A stretch of 64,000 bases of DNA from Lachancea thermotolerans CBS 6340 (lineage: Eukaryota; Ascomycota; Saccharomycetes; Saccharomycetales; Saccharomycetaceae). A program made the position numbers and the translations under genes. Under the pieces are notes generated by a model. That model worked only from the letters and a program-made list of their open reading frames with translations. It did no database searches and was not told the origin of the DNA. Below are positions 49,286-59,900 of the stretch, one piece after another. Position 1 is the stretch's first letter; the number at the start of each line of letters is the position of its first letter. Where the stretch lies: contig NC_013079.1 of assembly GCF_000142805.1 (NCBI RefSeq), forward strand, positions 186,001-250,000. Direction: 5' to 3'.

Positions 49286-51994
49286 TCAATCATCTTCTTT
49301 AGTCCTTAAGTCAGGGTCCAGTCGGAAAATAAAGTTGCCCTCTATGCCATCTATTTGGTTGTAGTCTCTGCTCTCTGGGTTCTCACCTGAGACAGCCTTT
49401 TTAAGAAATGGCAGCTGTTTAGAATGCATTAATTCTACCCACTTTAGCAGGTCAGTTGCTACTTCAAGATCCACCTCCGAAAGAGCTTCTGAGGATGGAT
49501 CATTTGGTGTGGCCAAGGCCCTCCACTTTTCTCTTTGTAGGTGCTGAATGTAAGGATCCTTGGTGAGCGGGCACAAATCGGATCCTAGCTGCTCTTCTAG
49601 CCGTCGTAATTCCTCGATCCTTTGATGCGCAGTTCCATTTGCGTATTGCAGTTCGAGTTCTTTCAGACGGTAGGTGCTTTGCTTTCGGCTATTATGAAGA
49701 AGCGAGAGTAGCTCAACCTCCCGAAGCTCTGCAATATTTTTGTAAAGAAGCCCGACATCCTCGATACTAAGACTATTGAGTGGTGAATTAACAACCTCTA
49801 TTCCCTCCTGAGTCCCCTTTTTGTTCATTGCTTGTTTCAAAACAGTTGATGTGCACCAATACCTGAATTCTGGAACATAGGTATTGCCCTTGTGGGCAAG
49901 GAAACCATACCTGGATGGGACCGAGTACTCTTTTCTCAGTGTAGTGATGTATTGGTTGGGTACAAGCGCGGGGACGCCATGAAACCTTGTGAGTATCAAT
50001 GGCGATATCATATCGTATTGTAAGAAATGGTGATTTCTGCAATTGTACAAGTCCAGCTCGTAGTTTAAATTGTAGCGTTGCTCTGCGGAGTAGTATTTGG
50101 AAGGAGATTTCGAGCTCGACATCTCTTTGTTGGCCTCTGTTACAAGTTTTTCCAACGCCTTTTTATCCTCTTCTGTGTACTTTGCGTCACTGTCCATTCT
50201 GTTCGCTAAAACCTGGAGGGGTATGTCAGTCTCATTTGCTATTAGGTTAGGGTCGGCGTGTTTGATTTCGGTTCCGATGGAGTCTCTAAACTTGTAGAAT
50301 TCAGCTGCGTAACGGTCAGAGAGCATGGCGGAGGATACACTTATCCCAGTAATGTCAATGTACAGTCCAGAGTCCACATCGATGAACCGAGCATCTATAT
50401 TGTTCATGCCGTTGCCTTTAATCCGCGTTGTAATTGAGCTTCCCACATCTATAATAAATTTCCCATTTCCTTCTCTTGGGTCCTCTAGCACAAGGGTCTG
50501 GTTGAAATGCTGTGCCATGATATGAAGATGTCTAATAGGCATCTGAACATCAAAATCGTTGTCCCAGGGAAAACTTAAGCCATTGTAAACGTATCCGTAG
50601 AGCGTGCCGTGCGCAAGCCAGCATATCAGACCGTGAGCCTTCAGAAACTTTTGAAATGTCCGAATCATGGAATCAAGCCTGGTCCGGGCGTCAAGAAAGT
50701 CTTGGAAAACTGCCCCATTAAAAAACCTCGCGTCATGGTGCCATCCTAGGGACTCGAAATCACTCAGGTCCGAGGGCTCGCGGAAATGTTTTGGCGCGAA
50801 CGCATAATGAGTTTGAGTAGACACCCGCAGGCTGTTCAGGTACGCCTTCTCGTGAGCCGTTAGCTCGTCGATTTTACTTTCAAGTTCTTGAATCCTCGTC
50901 AAGGCATCGAATTCAAAGTCTGACTTTCGTATATGCGTAGACGGCGCATGGAACGCATTTCTCTCTTCTTCAGATATTTCAGTGATATTAACGCGGTGAG
51001 CCCGCGCAGGTTTACTCTTCTCGAACTCCGCAAACTGCTTCGAAAGATCGAAAACGTGATCGTGGTTTTTGACCTCTTTTCTTTGTAAATATGAGTCCAG
51101 CAGTCCGGACTCCAAAATATTTTTCCGGGGTATTCTTTCAACATTAAACTGCCAGGATCCCGAGTCTTTGTCCATGATTGTGATAGATATAGGGTTTTCC
51201 ACAGTGTTAAGCAAGTGGTTTCTTGCCTGGAGCCTGTAAACCTCGGGCCTGACTTTGTCCTTGAGAGCCGTCACCACAGTGCTGCGTGCACCCGCGTCAG
51301 CGCGCGGGTTCGAAACACAGGCATCTGCTATGCGGTCCTGCACATCAGCACTGCTGTCCTCCGAGGGTGCGTCGAAGTAGTAGTCTCTGTCGAGCTCAAA
51401 AAGAAACTCGCCTATCTCGATCTCGATTTCTGCCAGCTTTGACGAATCGAAGTGCTTCTGGAAGAAGAATTTGCACGGGACATCCGTCTTCTTGAGCGAC
51501 AGTAGCTTATTGTAGTCCCTGAAATCCGCCCAGTCGTACCACGAGAAGGGCAGCGATCCCGAGCCGTTGCGGTCTTGCAGCAAGTGCTCAAACACGACGC
51601 TCCACACCAGCCGCGGGTCTGAGTCGTAGAACTCCAGCTCATCCACAGACGCAAGCCGCCGGCCCTTCTCCGGACCGACGTGTACCACGAAAAGGTCTTT
51701 CTGCAGAGTATACGGGTCGGGATACTCGAACTTGGTACCGTAGTAAAATTCGCGGTAGCTTTCTACTAAATCGACCTTCTCGGCCGCCGTTCCGTTGTCT
51801 GTGCTCCAGCCTGTGCTCCAGCTTTTCCTGGGATCCCAGCTAGCGAAAGGACCACCCAAATTCTGCTTCGAGGTCACCAGCCATGTACTTATGAGCAGCC
51901 ACACTGAAACACCGCACACTGCCCACACGTTCACGTCTCTCCTCCGCATTTTTGTCAGGCCTGAAAGCCTTCTTACCCAGTGCAGCCTGACCAT
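49286..51994 (-). CDS. MNN4: MNN4-like mannosylphosphorylation factor (LicD family), syntenic MNN4/MNN14 ortholog
   Basis: The 902-residue type II membrane protein has a signal anchor at about residues 23-42 and a lumenal LicD-like domain. The core has LAHGTLYGYVYNGLSFP, then WDNDFDVQMPI (W477, D478, D480, D482), and DARFIDVDSGLYIDITG. The position between NTA1 and CBF1 is that of S. cerevisiae YJR061W (MNN14), the WGD twin of MNN4, so this is the ancestral-position gene. A Golgi role in adding mannosylphosphate to N-linked mannans is expected. The poly-KE tail of S. cerevisiae Mnn4 is missing; the C-terminus is short and acidic. Confidence 0.9.
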   Translation of the reverse strand: MVRLHWVRRLSGLTKMRRRDVNVWAVCGVSVWLLISTWLVTSKQNLGGPFASWDPRKSWSTGWSTDNGTAAEKVDLVESYREFYYGTKFEYPDPYTLQKDLFVVHVGPEKGRRLASVDELEFYDSDPRLVWSVVFEHLLQDRNGSGSLPFSWYDWADFRDYNKLLSLKKTDVPCKFFFQKHFDSSKLAEIEIEIGEFLFELDRDYYFDAPSEDSSADVQDRIADACVSNPRADAGARSTVVTALKDKVRPEVYRLQARNHLLNTVENPISITIMDKDSGSWQFNVERIPRKNILESGLLDSYLQRKEVKNHDHVFDLSKQFAEFEKSKPARAHRVNITEISEEERNAFHAPSTHIRKSDFEFDALTRIQELESKIDELTAHEKAYLNSLRVSTQTHYAFAPKHFREPSDLSDFESLGWHHDARFFNGAVFQDFLDARTRLDSMIRTFQKFLKAHGLICWLAHGTLYGYVYNGLSFPWDNDFDVQMPIRHLHIMAQHFNQTLVLEDPREGNGKFIIDVGSSITTRIKGNGMNNIDARFIDVDSGLYIDITGISVSSAMLSDRYAAEFYKFRDSIGTEIKHADPNLIANETDIPLQVLANRMDSDAKYTEEDKKALEKLVTEANKEMSSSKSPSKYYSAEQRYNLNYELDLYNCRNHHFLQYDMISPLILTRFHGVPALVPNQYITTLRKEYSVPSRYGFLAHKGNTYVPEFRYWCTSTVLKQAMNKKGTQEGIEVVNSPLNSLSIEDVGLLYKNIAELREVELLSLLHNSRKQSTYRLKELELQYANGTAHQRIEELRRLEEQLGSDLCPLTKDPYIQHLQREKWRALATPNDPSSEALSEVDLEVATDLLKWVELMHSKQLPFLKKAVSGENPESRDYNQIDGIEGNFIFRLDPDLRTKEDD

Positions 51995-52702
51995 CTCTCA
52001 TACGCTCTCGGTAGCCTTGATTAGCCTTGGTCACCCCAGCTGCGTAACCTATGAATTGCCAATATTCCTGGGTTTAAAGATGTCGTTGGCCCATTCTCAC
52101 AGCCCCCATTTTCCGGCACCGCTTATTAAACTTCCGCGCGCGCCAAGAAAATATTTCGGATGCAATAAGCAGGCGCAGCGTGCATTTAGAATAGAGATCA
52201 GTTCCTGCAGAACGCCTATAACGGCAGAAGTGTAAACATTAGATGGTCAGAAAACAGGGTGGCTGATCGGTGAACACCGTTGTCATTCTCCAGCTTTCGT
52301 ACCTGGATTTTCGCTTGTAAAGAACAGATGCGGGCTTGGCTGAGAGGATTTGCAGTGAATGCGCTCGTAGATTAGCCAAAACGCAGTCGTCGCTGTTTCC
52401 TGGACGACAAGTGCTGGGCAAAATGGGCTAGGCCGGGCACCCGCAGCTAGCAGGTGGCGTGAGCCCTGCGCCTGCGTGGTGAGGCAGGGCCTGGGCACCC
52501 GCTCACACAGCTTGATACATATTCGTGAGTATAGGAGTATTTGTTAGTGTTACACACAAGGCGCAGCCTGCATTCGAAACCAGGCAGGACCAACGCCCCG
52601 GGTCATAATAGAGAATAAAGTAAAAAACATAGGCCTGCAGAAACAGAGGCCTTCGGAAGGGAAAAGTGAGATTGTTAGAATTGAAGGGTATGCGCCTGCC
52701 AC
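51995..52702. promoter_or_regulatory. Intergenic region CBF1 3' end/MNN4 promoter
   Basis: These 708 bases hold the CBF1 3' flank and the MNN4 promoter. A structured GC-rich part lies at 52431-52502, with two copies of GGCC(T)GGGCACCCGC (52431-52444, 52488-52502) and an inverted repeat GCCCTGC/GCAGGGC (52463-52490). No ORF of note. Confidence 0.5.
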
Positions 52703-53491
52703 TTACTCGTTTCTGGTGGCCTCTGCTTCCAGCTTGGCGATCTCCGGGTCCACGGCAATGCCCGCATTCCTCAGCTGACGCTTCAGTATGTCGACCTGCT
52801 TGAAGGCGTTGCCGAGCTCGAGCTGCAGACTCTCGTTGGCCTTGGTCAGCGTGCTGACTTGCTGCTCGCCCAGCAGTTTCTGCAGCGTCCACTTTTCGAT
52901 GTTGGCGTTCTCTGTGTCCTTGAGCTTCAGAATGTACTCTGCGGCCCGCAGCAGGATGGAGGCCTTGCTGGACTCTTTGACGGGCAGCAGCTCGCTGAGC
53001 TTGTTAATGGCTGTGTTGATGTTCTCGCGGCGGCGCCTCTCGACCTCCTTGTGCGAGTCCTTGCGCTGCTGGCGCCATTCGGCGGACCCCGTGACGGGCG
53101 CGGGCTTGCGGCCGCGGCGGCCGCTGCGCTTGCCGTCCTCGTCCTTGAGCGACGCGTCGTCGTCATCCTCGTCGTCCTCGACTTTGGCATCGTGCACGTC
53201 GTGGTGGTGGTGCGCGTGGTGTGCGTGGTGCAGCTCGTGGTTGGGGTCGTCCTGGCCCCCCATGAACCCACCGTATGCGGCCGCCGCCACGGCCGCAGCT
53301 GCTGCCGTGCCATCGTGGTCTTGGTCGTCCTCGTCCTCGTCCCGGTGCACGTCCTCGTCCCCGGACGCCGGGTCTTGCTTCTCCTTCAGCAGTTCCGCAT
53401 CGATATTGCTTTGCTCTGCGGCCTCTGCGCGTTGCCTCTTTAGCTCGTCGTTACCGACTTCAACGTCGTTGGGGAGTAGTCTTTTGGCCAT
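52703..53491 (-). CDS. CBF1: Centromere and promoter-binding bHLH-zipper factor Cbf1
   Basis: The ATG at 53491 gives 262 residues (S. cerevisiae Cbf1 351, longer in the acidic N-terminus). The basic region KDSHKEVERRRRENI contains the H147/E151/R155 triad that reads CACGTG. Helix-loop-helix and a leucine-zipper-like helix follow (to about 245). The N-terminal half is acidic and low-complexity, with poly-Ala (about 63-73) and a His-rich HHAHHAHHHH tract (about 88-97). A GRRGRKP AT-hook-like motif precedes the bHLH. It binds CDEI of centromeres and methionine/respiratory promoters. The frame upstream is open from a TTG only. A CACGTG sits 38 bp upstream of its ATG. Confidence 0.96.
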   Translation of the reverse strand: MAKRLLPNDVEVGNDELKRQRAEAAEQSNIDAELLKEKQDPASGDEDVHRDEDEDDQDHDGTAAAAAVAAAAYGGFMGGQDDPNHELHHAHHAHHHHDVHDAKVEDDEDDDDASLKDEDGKRSGRRGRKPAPVTGSAEWRQQRKDSHKEVERRRRENINTAINKLSELLPVKESSKASILLRAAEYILKLKDTENANIEKWTLQKLLGEQQVSTLTKANESLQLELGNAFKQVDILKRQLRNAGIAVDPEIAKLEAEATRNE

Positions 53492-54346
53492 GTTTGATGG
53501 AGTTGTATGTGTCTTGAAACGTGACAAACACGTGTAGTACTGGAACTTCTTGTTCTTAAAGGTGGCGTGGGCTTGTTGTCCACAGATTTTCGTTTGAATT
53601 AAAGGTCATGTTTTGGACTTGTTCATGGCACAAGACATCCACGTTATCAAAATTTGCGTCTCGTGCCCCGTGAAAGGTAGGGTAACGTCATGGTTGTTCG
53701 TCGTTCGCGATAACTTGAGGGGCCATGTGATGTATAGTGCGGGTAATACCCTCGTGGGGTGTGATGATCGGTTTGTCCGGGTAGCACGGGCCATACTCCC
53801 GCAAGCGGCTAATTCTGAAACAGTTTTCGAGGCCGTTTTCGAAGCTGGGGCGTACAGGGTTAGCACTTGTGTCCGGGCCTCTGCGGTATGGAAGGTGGCC
53901 AAAAAGGCCGGGCTGCGCTGGACTGCTCCGACGCTGTTGCTTGGAACTTCGAGAGATGTTATGTCATTGGGTACGAATGAGACGCGCTATTTCTGGTCCT
54001 GTAATGCGGTATGCCCTACTCAGAAGGAGCTTTCGGGTCACGGCCAGTGATGGCAGCGCGCTTCAGCGGTATGAAAATGCTTCGTGAGGAGGGTTTTTAG
54101 CTGAGTTCCATTTTGTTTATTTTTCGGAGTGTCTGTTAAACTAGATGTAGTTAATGTTCGCTATAACATTAAACGGAACCCACAGCACCGAAAAACAGCA
54201 GAGGGAGGAAGACACATCCCCGCGGTCCACCACGCCGAACTCTCAAGTTGGTATTAAACATGCAGTTACAAATTTAATCTTTTACTTCATTATATAAATT
54301 AGCGAGCAACTCTCGCATATGGCAGCACTCGCCTGTTATCTTCGTA
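53492..54346. promoter_or_regulatory. CBF1 promoter region, with candidate autoregulatory CACGTG
   Basis: These 855 bases lie between CBF1 and PTK2. A CACGTG lies at 53529-53534. An ORF from ATG 53625 to 54050 (141 codons, plus strand) has no recognised domain and is treated as non-coding. The AT-rich end near 54260-54305 probably serves PTK2 3' processing. Confidence 0.5.
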
Positions 54347-56674
54347 TTAGGTTTCTTCTTCCTTTTCCCTCGCGTCAGCCCAGATATCCTTCTTAGTGCT
54401 GCTGTCTTCATTCTCGTGTACTTCCTTGTCCAATTCCGCAACTTTATCTCCGTGCAAGCCTCCATTTGGCTTCGCGGGGATCTCGGCCTGCTCCTGAGGC
54501 AAGACGGTTGCACTGCTGTGCTCTTGAGGCAAGGCGGTTAGATTGTCGTTCTCCTGGGGCAGAGTATTCGCATTGCTATTGTCCTGTAACGGGATAGTCG
54601 CACCTTCATGTTCTTGGGATGGGGCGGCCGCATTGTCCTCGTTCGCCTTTTCCTCACTCAGAGTAGGCAGCGATTCTGCCTGGGCCTGGACCAGAGGAGG
54701 TGCCGGTGTCTCAGCGATCGATAACATCGACTTCGACTTGTTCTTTGTCTTGCTCAGAAATGGATTAGAAGTGTGTGCGAGTTCCTCCTCAGAGGCCTTG
54801 GCTGACGTGTTCGCTGCGGGAGAAAACCCACCGTTACTCTCGTAACTAGAGTGTCTTAGCTCAGGAGCCTTTGGCACCGCGTGAGGGTTCTCGTGCACAC
54901 CGGCTGAGATCGAGGCCCACCAGGGGTCTTCCAAAAGGTCCTGCATCGTGTACCGGGTTTTAGCGTCGGGGTCTGCTAACCTCCACGCAACCCTCGAAGC
55001 TCCCCCACTTTGGAACTCGCGGCCAAACTGAAACTCGCTTCCTGGACCTGGGCGATGATTGCCAGGCTTCCTGAACTGCGGGTTGATGTGATCCACGTAG
55101 TTGTTGTAGGAGAGGACGTAGGACCTAAACTTGGAGTCCGTCTTGTAAGCGTCCAAGAATGGCGAGCATTGGTACACCAGGACAAAAAGCAGCATACCTA
55201 ATGCCCAGCAGTCCATTTTGTGAGCGTCATACGGCTTCTTATCCTGTTTGGTTGCATTATCGTCGTTAAAAGCCATGACCTCGGGCGGTGAGTAAGGCGG
55301 AGATCCCACGTAGTTCTCAAAAAGACTTACGGGGCTATTCAGGTCATCTGGGTCTTCATGTCCCCAATCAGAGATACCAAAATCTGTAATCTTGGCAGTA
55401 CCTTCTTTGTCAATTAAAACGTTCTCAGGCTTGAGATCTCTGTGGACAATGCCCTGACTATGAACAAACTTAATACCCTCGACAACCTGCCTCCAGTAAT
55501 CGAACTTTTCCTTTAAGGGACGCTTCTTCCAGGTCGGCCTCGAGATGAGCGAATAAAGATCTCCCCCGGAACAATACTCCATAACGAAGGCCCACCCTCT
55601 TGTCATAAAAGTTGTGGTCGATACCTTTACCAAATAAAAAGTGTTGGCAATGTGCGGATTTTTACTCAGGCGCTTGGCGAGAATAAACTCCTTAGAGCAA
55701 CGCTTGTAAAAATGTTCAGGCTCCTCGTTCCTCAGTAGCTTGAACTTCTTCAGAGCATAAAGGTCTTTCTTGTGGAATAAAGAGCGCACAGTACGCACCT
55801 CACTGGAGCCCCCCGAACCCAAGTTCATATCGTCAGCTGTGTTTCTTTCAGGATAGCAGAAATTATCAGCCAATTGAACGCTGTACTGCCGGTAACCCTC
55901 CGGTAGATACTCGTTGGGATCTTTCAAAGGTGTTGGAAGTAACGGAAGCTCTTCCTTGCCATCTTGCAGATAAAACGACAGTCCGTGCTGAGAACTTGAA
56001 GTGTTGTTCTTTGAGAGAGTTCCATATGGATTGTAAACCATATTGGACTCGTTTGAGGATGTCTTGCGCGAGATAGGGTTCGATCCGTGGGTATTTGACT
56101 TCCTAGGGGCGGCAATATCGGTGCCTTTGCCTAGGGCACTGAAAGGTGACTCAAAGCCAGGGTTCCTATGCGCGATAAAAGGGTTCACGTTATGTGAAAC
56201 CGCACTGCTGAGCGCAGGGTTCGACGAGGACTGAATGAGATGATTTGGAACATGGTTTTGCTGCGGTAAGATAGCGTGCTGGTTCTTTCTGTGAAGCAAG
56301 GAAGAGCTTCTACTGCGACTCTTTTGCTCACTCTCAAAGGCGCCATGCAGCATTCCCATACCAGTTCCGGCTTTAACTGGAGCTCTGGAGCGGCCGTCAG
56401 GCTCATGGTGCGACTGCGAGCGATGGAATATCTTTCTTAGCGAGCTCATGGCACGAACAGAGGAGCTGCGGTTCAAGCCGCGAAGGTCCTTGGCGTGCTG
56501 CTCCCGTTGACTTCTTGGAGGTAGCTCAGCAGCCGCTTTGCTCTTTTTCTCAATGTCAGTGTCTCGACGGCTAACTTCCGAAGATGGTGCGCTAGTTTCT
56601 TTCATATTGCTTGGCACTACAGAGTTCACAACATGGGAAGATCCTCCGCTCTCAGCACTCTTTGTAGACGCCAT
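54347..56674 (-). CDS. PTK2: Ser/Thr kinase Ptk2, NPR/HAL5-type regulator of ion transport
   Basis: The protein has 775 residues (S. cerevisiae Ptk2 818). A Ser-rich disordered N-terminal half is followed by a kinase domain (about 290-600) with HRDLKPENV (HRD at 411-413), DFGISDWG and SPPEVMAF, the modified activation-segment end of this fungal group. Ptk2 activates the plasma-membrane H+-ATPase Pma1 and affects polyamine and ion uptake. The tail (about 690-755) has imperfect repeats around LPQE (NTLPQEND, TALPQEHS, TVLPQEQA). It follows CBF1, as YJR059W follows YJR060W. PTK1 (YKL198C) is the other co-ortholog. Confidence 0.92.
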   Translation of the reverse strand: MASTKSAESGGSSHVVNSVVPSNMKETSAPSSEVSRRDTDIEKKSKAAAELPPRSQREQHAKDLRGLNRSSSVRAMSSLRKIFHRSQSHHEPDGRSRAPVKAGTGMGMLHGAFESEQKSRSRSSSLLHRKNQHAILPQQNHVPNHLIQSSSNPALSSAVSHNVNPFIAHRNPGFESPFSALGKGTDIAAPRKSNTHGSNPISRKTSSNESNMVYNPYGTLSKNNTSSSQHGLSFYLQDGKEELPLLPTPLKDPNEYLPEGYRQYSVQLADNFCYPERNTADDMNLGSGGSSEVRTVRSLFHKKDLYALKKFKLLRNEEPEHFYKRCSKEFILAKRLSKNPHIANTFYLVKVSTTTFMTRGWAFVMEYCSGGDLYSLISRPTWKKRPLKEKFDYWRQVVEGIKFVHSQGIVHRDLKPENVLIDKEGTAKITDFGISDWGHEDPDDLNSPVSLFENYVGSPPYSPPEVMAFNDDNATKQDKKPYDAHKMDCWALGMLLFVLVYQCSPFLDAYKTDSKFRSYVLSYNNYVDHINPQFRKPGNHRPGPGSEFQFGREFQSGGASRVAWRLADPDAKTRYTMQDLLEDPWWASISAGVHENPHAVPKAPELRHSSYESNGGFSPAANTSAKASEEELAHTSNPFLSKTKNKSKSMLSIAETPAPPLVQAQAESLPTLSEEKANEDNAAAPSQEHEGATIPLQDNSNANTLPQENDNLTALPQEHSSATVLPQEQAEIPAKPNGGLHGDKVAELDKEVHENEDSSTKKDIWADAREKEEET

Positions 56675-56903
56675 TTGAAGTCCGTACGCCCAAGAGGTAC
56701 TTCAGATTAGGGCTTTCAGTTAGCTATAACTCGACCAGTTCGTGTTACTAACGGTACGCTCACGGAAGGCGGAAGTAACTGGCACGCTTTTTGTTAAATT
56801 ACCCCCTTCGTACTACACTACAGCAAAAAGCCTACTGTCCCACGTGATAGAATATTACATCCTTGTTTCTAAACTAGCTCGTCTCTTGAGGGCTAGTGAA
56901 ACC

Positions 56904-59900
56904 TCACATGAGCGTGAGCCTACCACCAATCTGATTGGAGGCCTCGCCCGCGGGCATGTTCGCATCTCTATCCTGCGAAAAGGTATTATAGATAGCACTT
57001 AGTTTTTGGAGTTCGCTAGAAGAAATGCTTGGCTTGGTTTCGGAGGAAGCCTCAAGCAAGTCCTGTATGGAAATCTTCGGGGCACCAGAGGCCGCACGCT
57101 CGTCTTCAGGCTTATCTGAATTTGCCGATTTTTGCTGCAGGCGGTCTAAAAACTCAACAGGCAGACCCTTGGTTTCGTCCAATGTGAAGTACTCAAACGA
57201 CGGCCGCGTCGCCGTTTGCTTCTCCTCCTTTAGCGGCGCGGAGGCCATACTCCGATGCACAGCCTTCAAGTACGCGTTGTAACAGAGCCCTTGCAAATCA
57301 GCCCCCGACATACCATCTGTGGCGGCCGCGGCGCTGCTCAAGTGACAGTCAGGTTCAAGTTCCATGTTGCCGCTTGAAACCACCGCCTCCAAGATCTCCA
57401 AACGTTCGCGTTCATCCGGCAGCCCGCACAGAATACTCTTGTCTAGTCTTCCTGGTCTTAGAAGTGCAGAATCTATCAGATCGGGCCGGCTGGTCGCTGC
57501 GAGCACGTAGACGCCTTCTAGGCCCTCAGCTCCATCCATTTGCGTAAGCATCTGGTTGACAACACGGTCAGTAACGCCTATCGAGTCATGTCCTCTTTTT
57601 GGAGCGATTGAATCGAACTCGTCAAAAAAAAGGATACACGGCTTTGCAGCTTGTGCCCTTTCGAAGATCTCTCTTATATTCTGTTCACTGGCGCCAATGT
57701 ATTTGTTTAGTATTTCTGGACCCTTAATGGATATGAAATTAAGGCCGCACTGCTGCGCCACTGCACTTGCCAACATGGTTTTCCCACAACCAGGGTAGCC
57801 GTACAGCAGAATACCGGACCTTAATCTGAGGGGACACTCCGAGAAAATCGGGGCATATTTTGTTGGCCATTCTAGGGTTTCTAAGAGCATATTTTTAGCC
57901 TTATGCATAGCTCCTACGCTTGTCCACTTAACGCCGGAATTTTTCTGCAGCTTTATACCGCGGTGCGATGATGGCGTGAAAGTCGCAATGCTGCGTTCAA
58001 AGGTTTTACGAGTCAACCCTGCTCCGATGTCATCTTGATCGCACAGATGTTCGAAGAGCAGTTTGTCACAAAAAAGTAAAATGTCTTGAGGAGAGTAGCC
58101 CTCTGTTTCTATTGCCATCATAGATTCGTCTAAATCATCGGAGAGTTGTAATGACTTCTCGGCAACGAAATTTTCGAAAAAGATCCTGCGCTGGTCCTTG
58201 TTCGGTGGAGTCAAGGGCCAGGTTTTGCTAATTGTATGCCTAGAAAACAGCAGCTGATTCAATTGGTCTCGGTTTTTCGCAGTTAAAAGCACGCGAACCA
58301 TGCGCGAGTCCTTGGAGGCGACTCTTTCGATTTCTGCTGCAAAAAGCTGGCTCAACTTTGAGGATGCGTCTGATGAGGCATTACGAGTTGGCTGTTCTTC
58401 TTCGGATTTGGTGCTAGGAAAGAGGAGTTCCGAGTTATCAAGTATTAATAGTGAGGGACCATGCCAGTAGCAACAGGAAATTAACCTATGTAAAAGCTGT
58501 TTCATCTTTGCAAAGTTGGTGCTTTCAATAAGGCTTTCACAATCTACATAACTCACATGAAGGGAAGTAGAGTTCTTGAGGTGGTTTTCAAGTTCCTTTA
58601 CAAGTAAAGTCTTTCCGACACCACTGCTTCCTGTAACCAAAGTAGTTCCCGAAGGGACAAATGGCAGTGTCAGATACGCAGCCATATCCTCAATCAGCTT
58701 TTCAAATCCTAGAGGTTCTTTGTGTATTTTAGGTGCTTCTTGCTCAGGCTCTCTTCGCGAAATCCTCACCGCAGAGTCAAGGATTTTAATGCCCATCTTA
58801 TTCTCATTCCATTCGCAAAACTGTACGTGCTTTCCATGTTCAGACACCAATTCGAAGTACGCGAGCTTGCTTGGTAAATAAGCCTTGTCAGTTAAAACAC
58901 AGCCCGAGAACATAGTTTTTATTTGTTCAGAAAAGGATTCATCAAAATAGGAGTTCTCACCATTTAGAACAACATCTGAAGCATCTTGCGATCGATCGAC
59001 TGGATGGATAAAGACTGTAGGCGTCGCAGCTGCGACGTGGTTGCTAATATACTCGATTTTAACCTTTTCACCGTTTTTCTTTCGGACACCAAGAGATTCC
59101 CAAGCGAGGTCGGAAACCACGGCCTGAGAGCTTTCAAGGTGCTCAATTACAACAACTTTAACGGCTATCCGTTGAGCGCATTCTATAGCGGTATCGTCCG
59201 AGGGGCGATCTTCTTGCACTTTCCCTTCCAGCGGATTGCGAACGATAGACACAAATGCCAAAGGCGACTTTATGTCTCCAGGACTGACGCCTACCGAGTA
59301 TCCTTTAAGGTCTTCGTCCCAACAAATGCTTCTCAAAATATGCGGGCTGTGCGTTACGAAGGCCTCAAGATGATTCTTAGGTTTTCCATTAGGAATTCGT
59401 GACTTGTTTAGCATTGGGGAAATTACCACAAGAGTATCCGTTCCAAGTCTTGCAATATCAAGGGTCTCAGGAACCAACCGTTGGATCTTGAACTTCGCAA
59501 TGGTTCTTTCAACGTAGCATATAAGAATGGAATTCTTGGCAACAATCCTTGTTTGATGCAGTATGTCGTCCTGTAGGAAGCGCGCATTCCTTTCGACAAC
59601 TTCCCAATCGTCGCTCGTTTGCGGTTCAATGTAAACCTCTTTGGCTACGAGGTTCTCACCAAAATGTTTGATCGTTAGGTCTACGACATTACCGTCCCGG
59701 ACACCGTAGGTTGCTGCCAGCACGGGGTTGATCTGGATCGCAGCTTGTCCATTCAGCCCCTGGGAGGACTCGAAACCATCCCATCCCACTGAGAATTCGT
59801 ACTTTTCACCGCTTATCTCGATGCCGTATTCGTGAACTGGAATGGGGGAGTTTTCCAGCACCTGAACAATCGAGCTGGGGAGCCTAACAAAATTGCTTCT

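Noticed and set aside
52788-53537. 249-codon antisense ORF over CBF1
   Set aside because: It is a Ser-rich mirror of the acidic low-complexity CBF1 sequence and starts within its promoter.
53625-54050. 141-codon ORF upstream of CBF1 on the plus strand
   Set aside because: No recognisable domain, no positional counterpart in S. cerevisiae, and it overlaps the expected CBF1 promoter.
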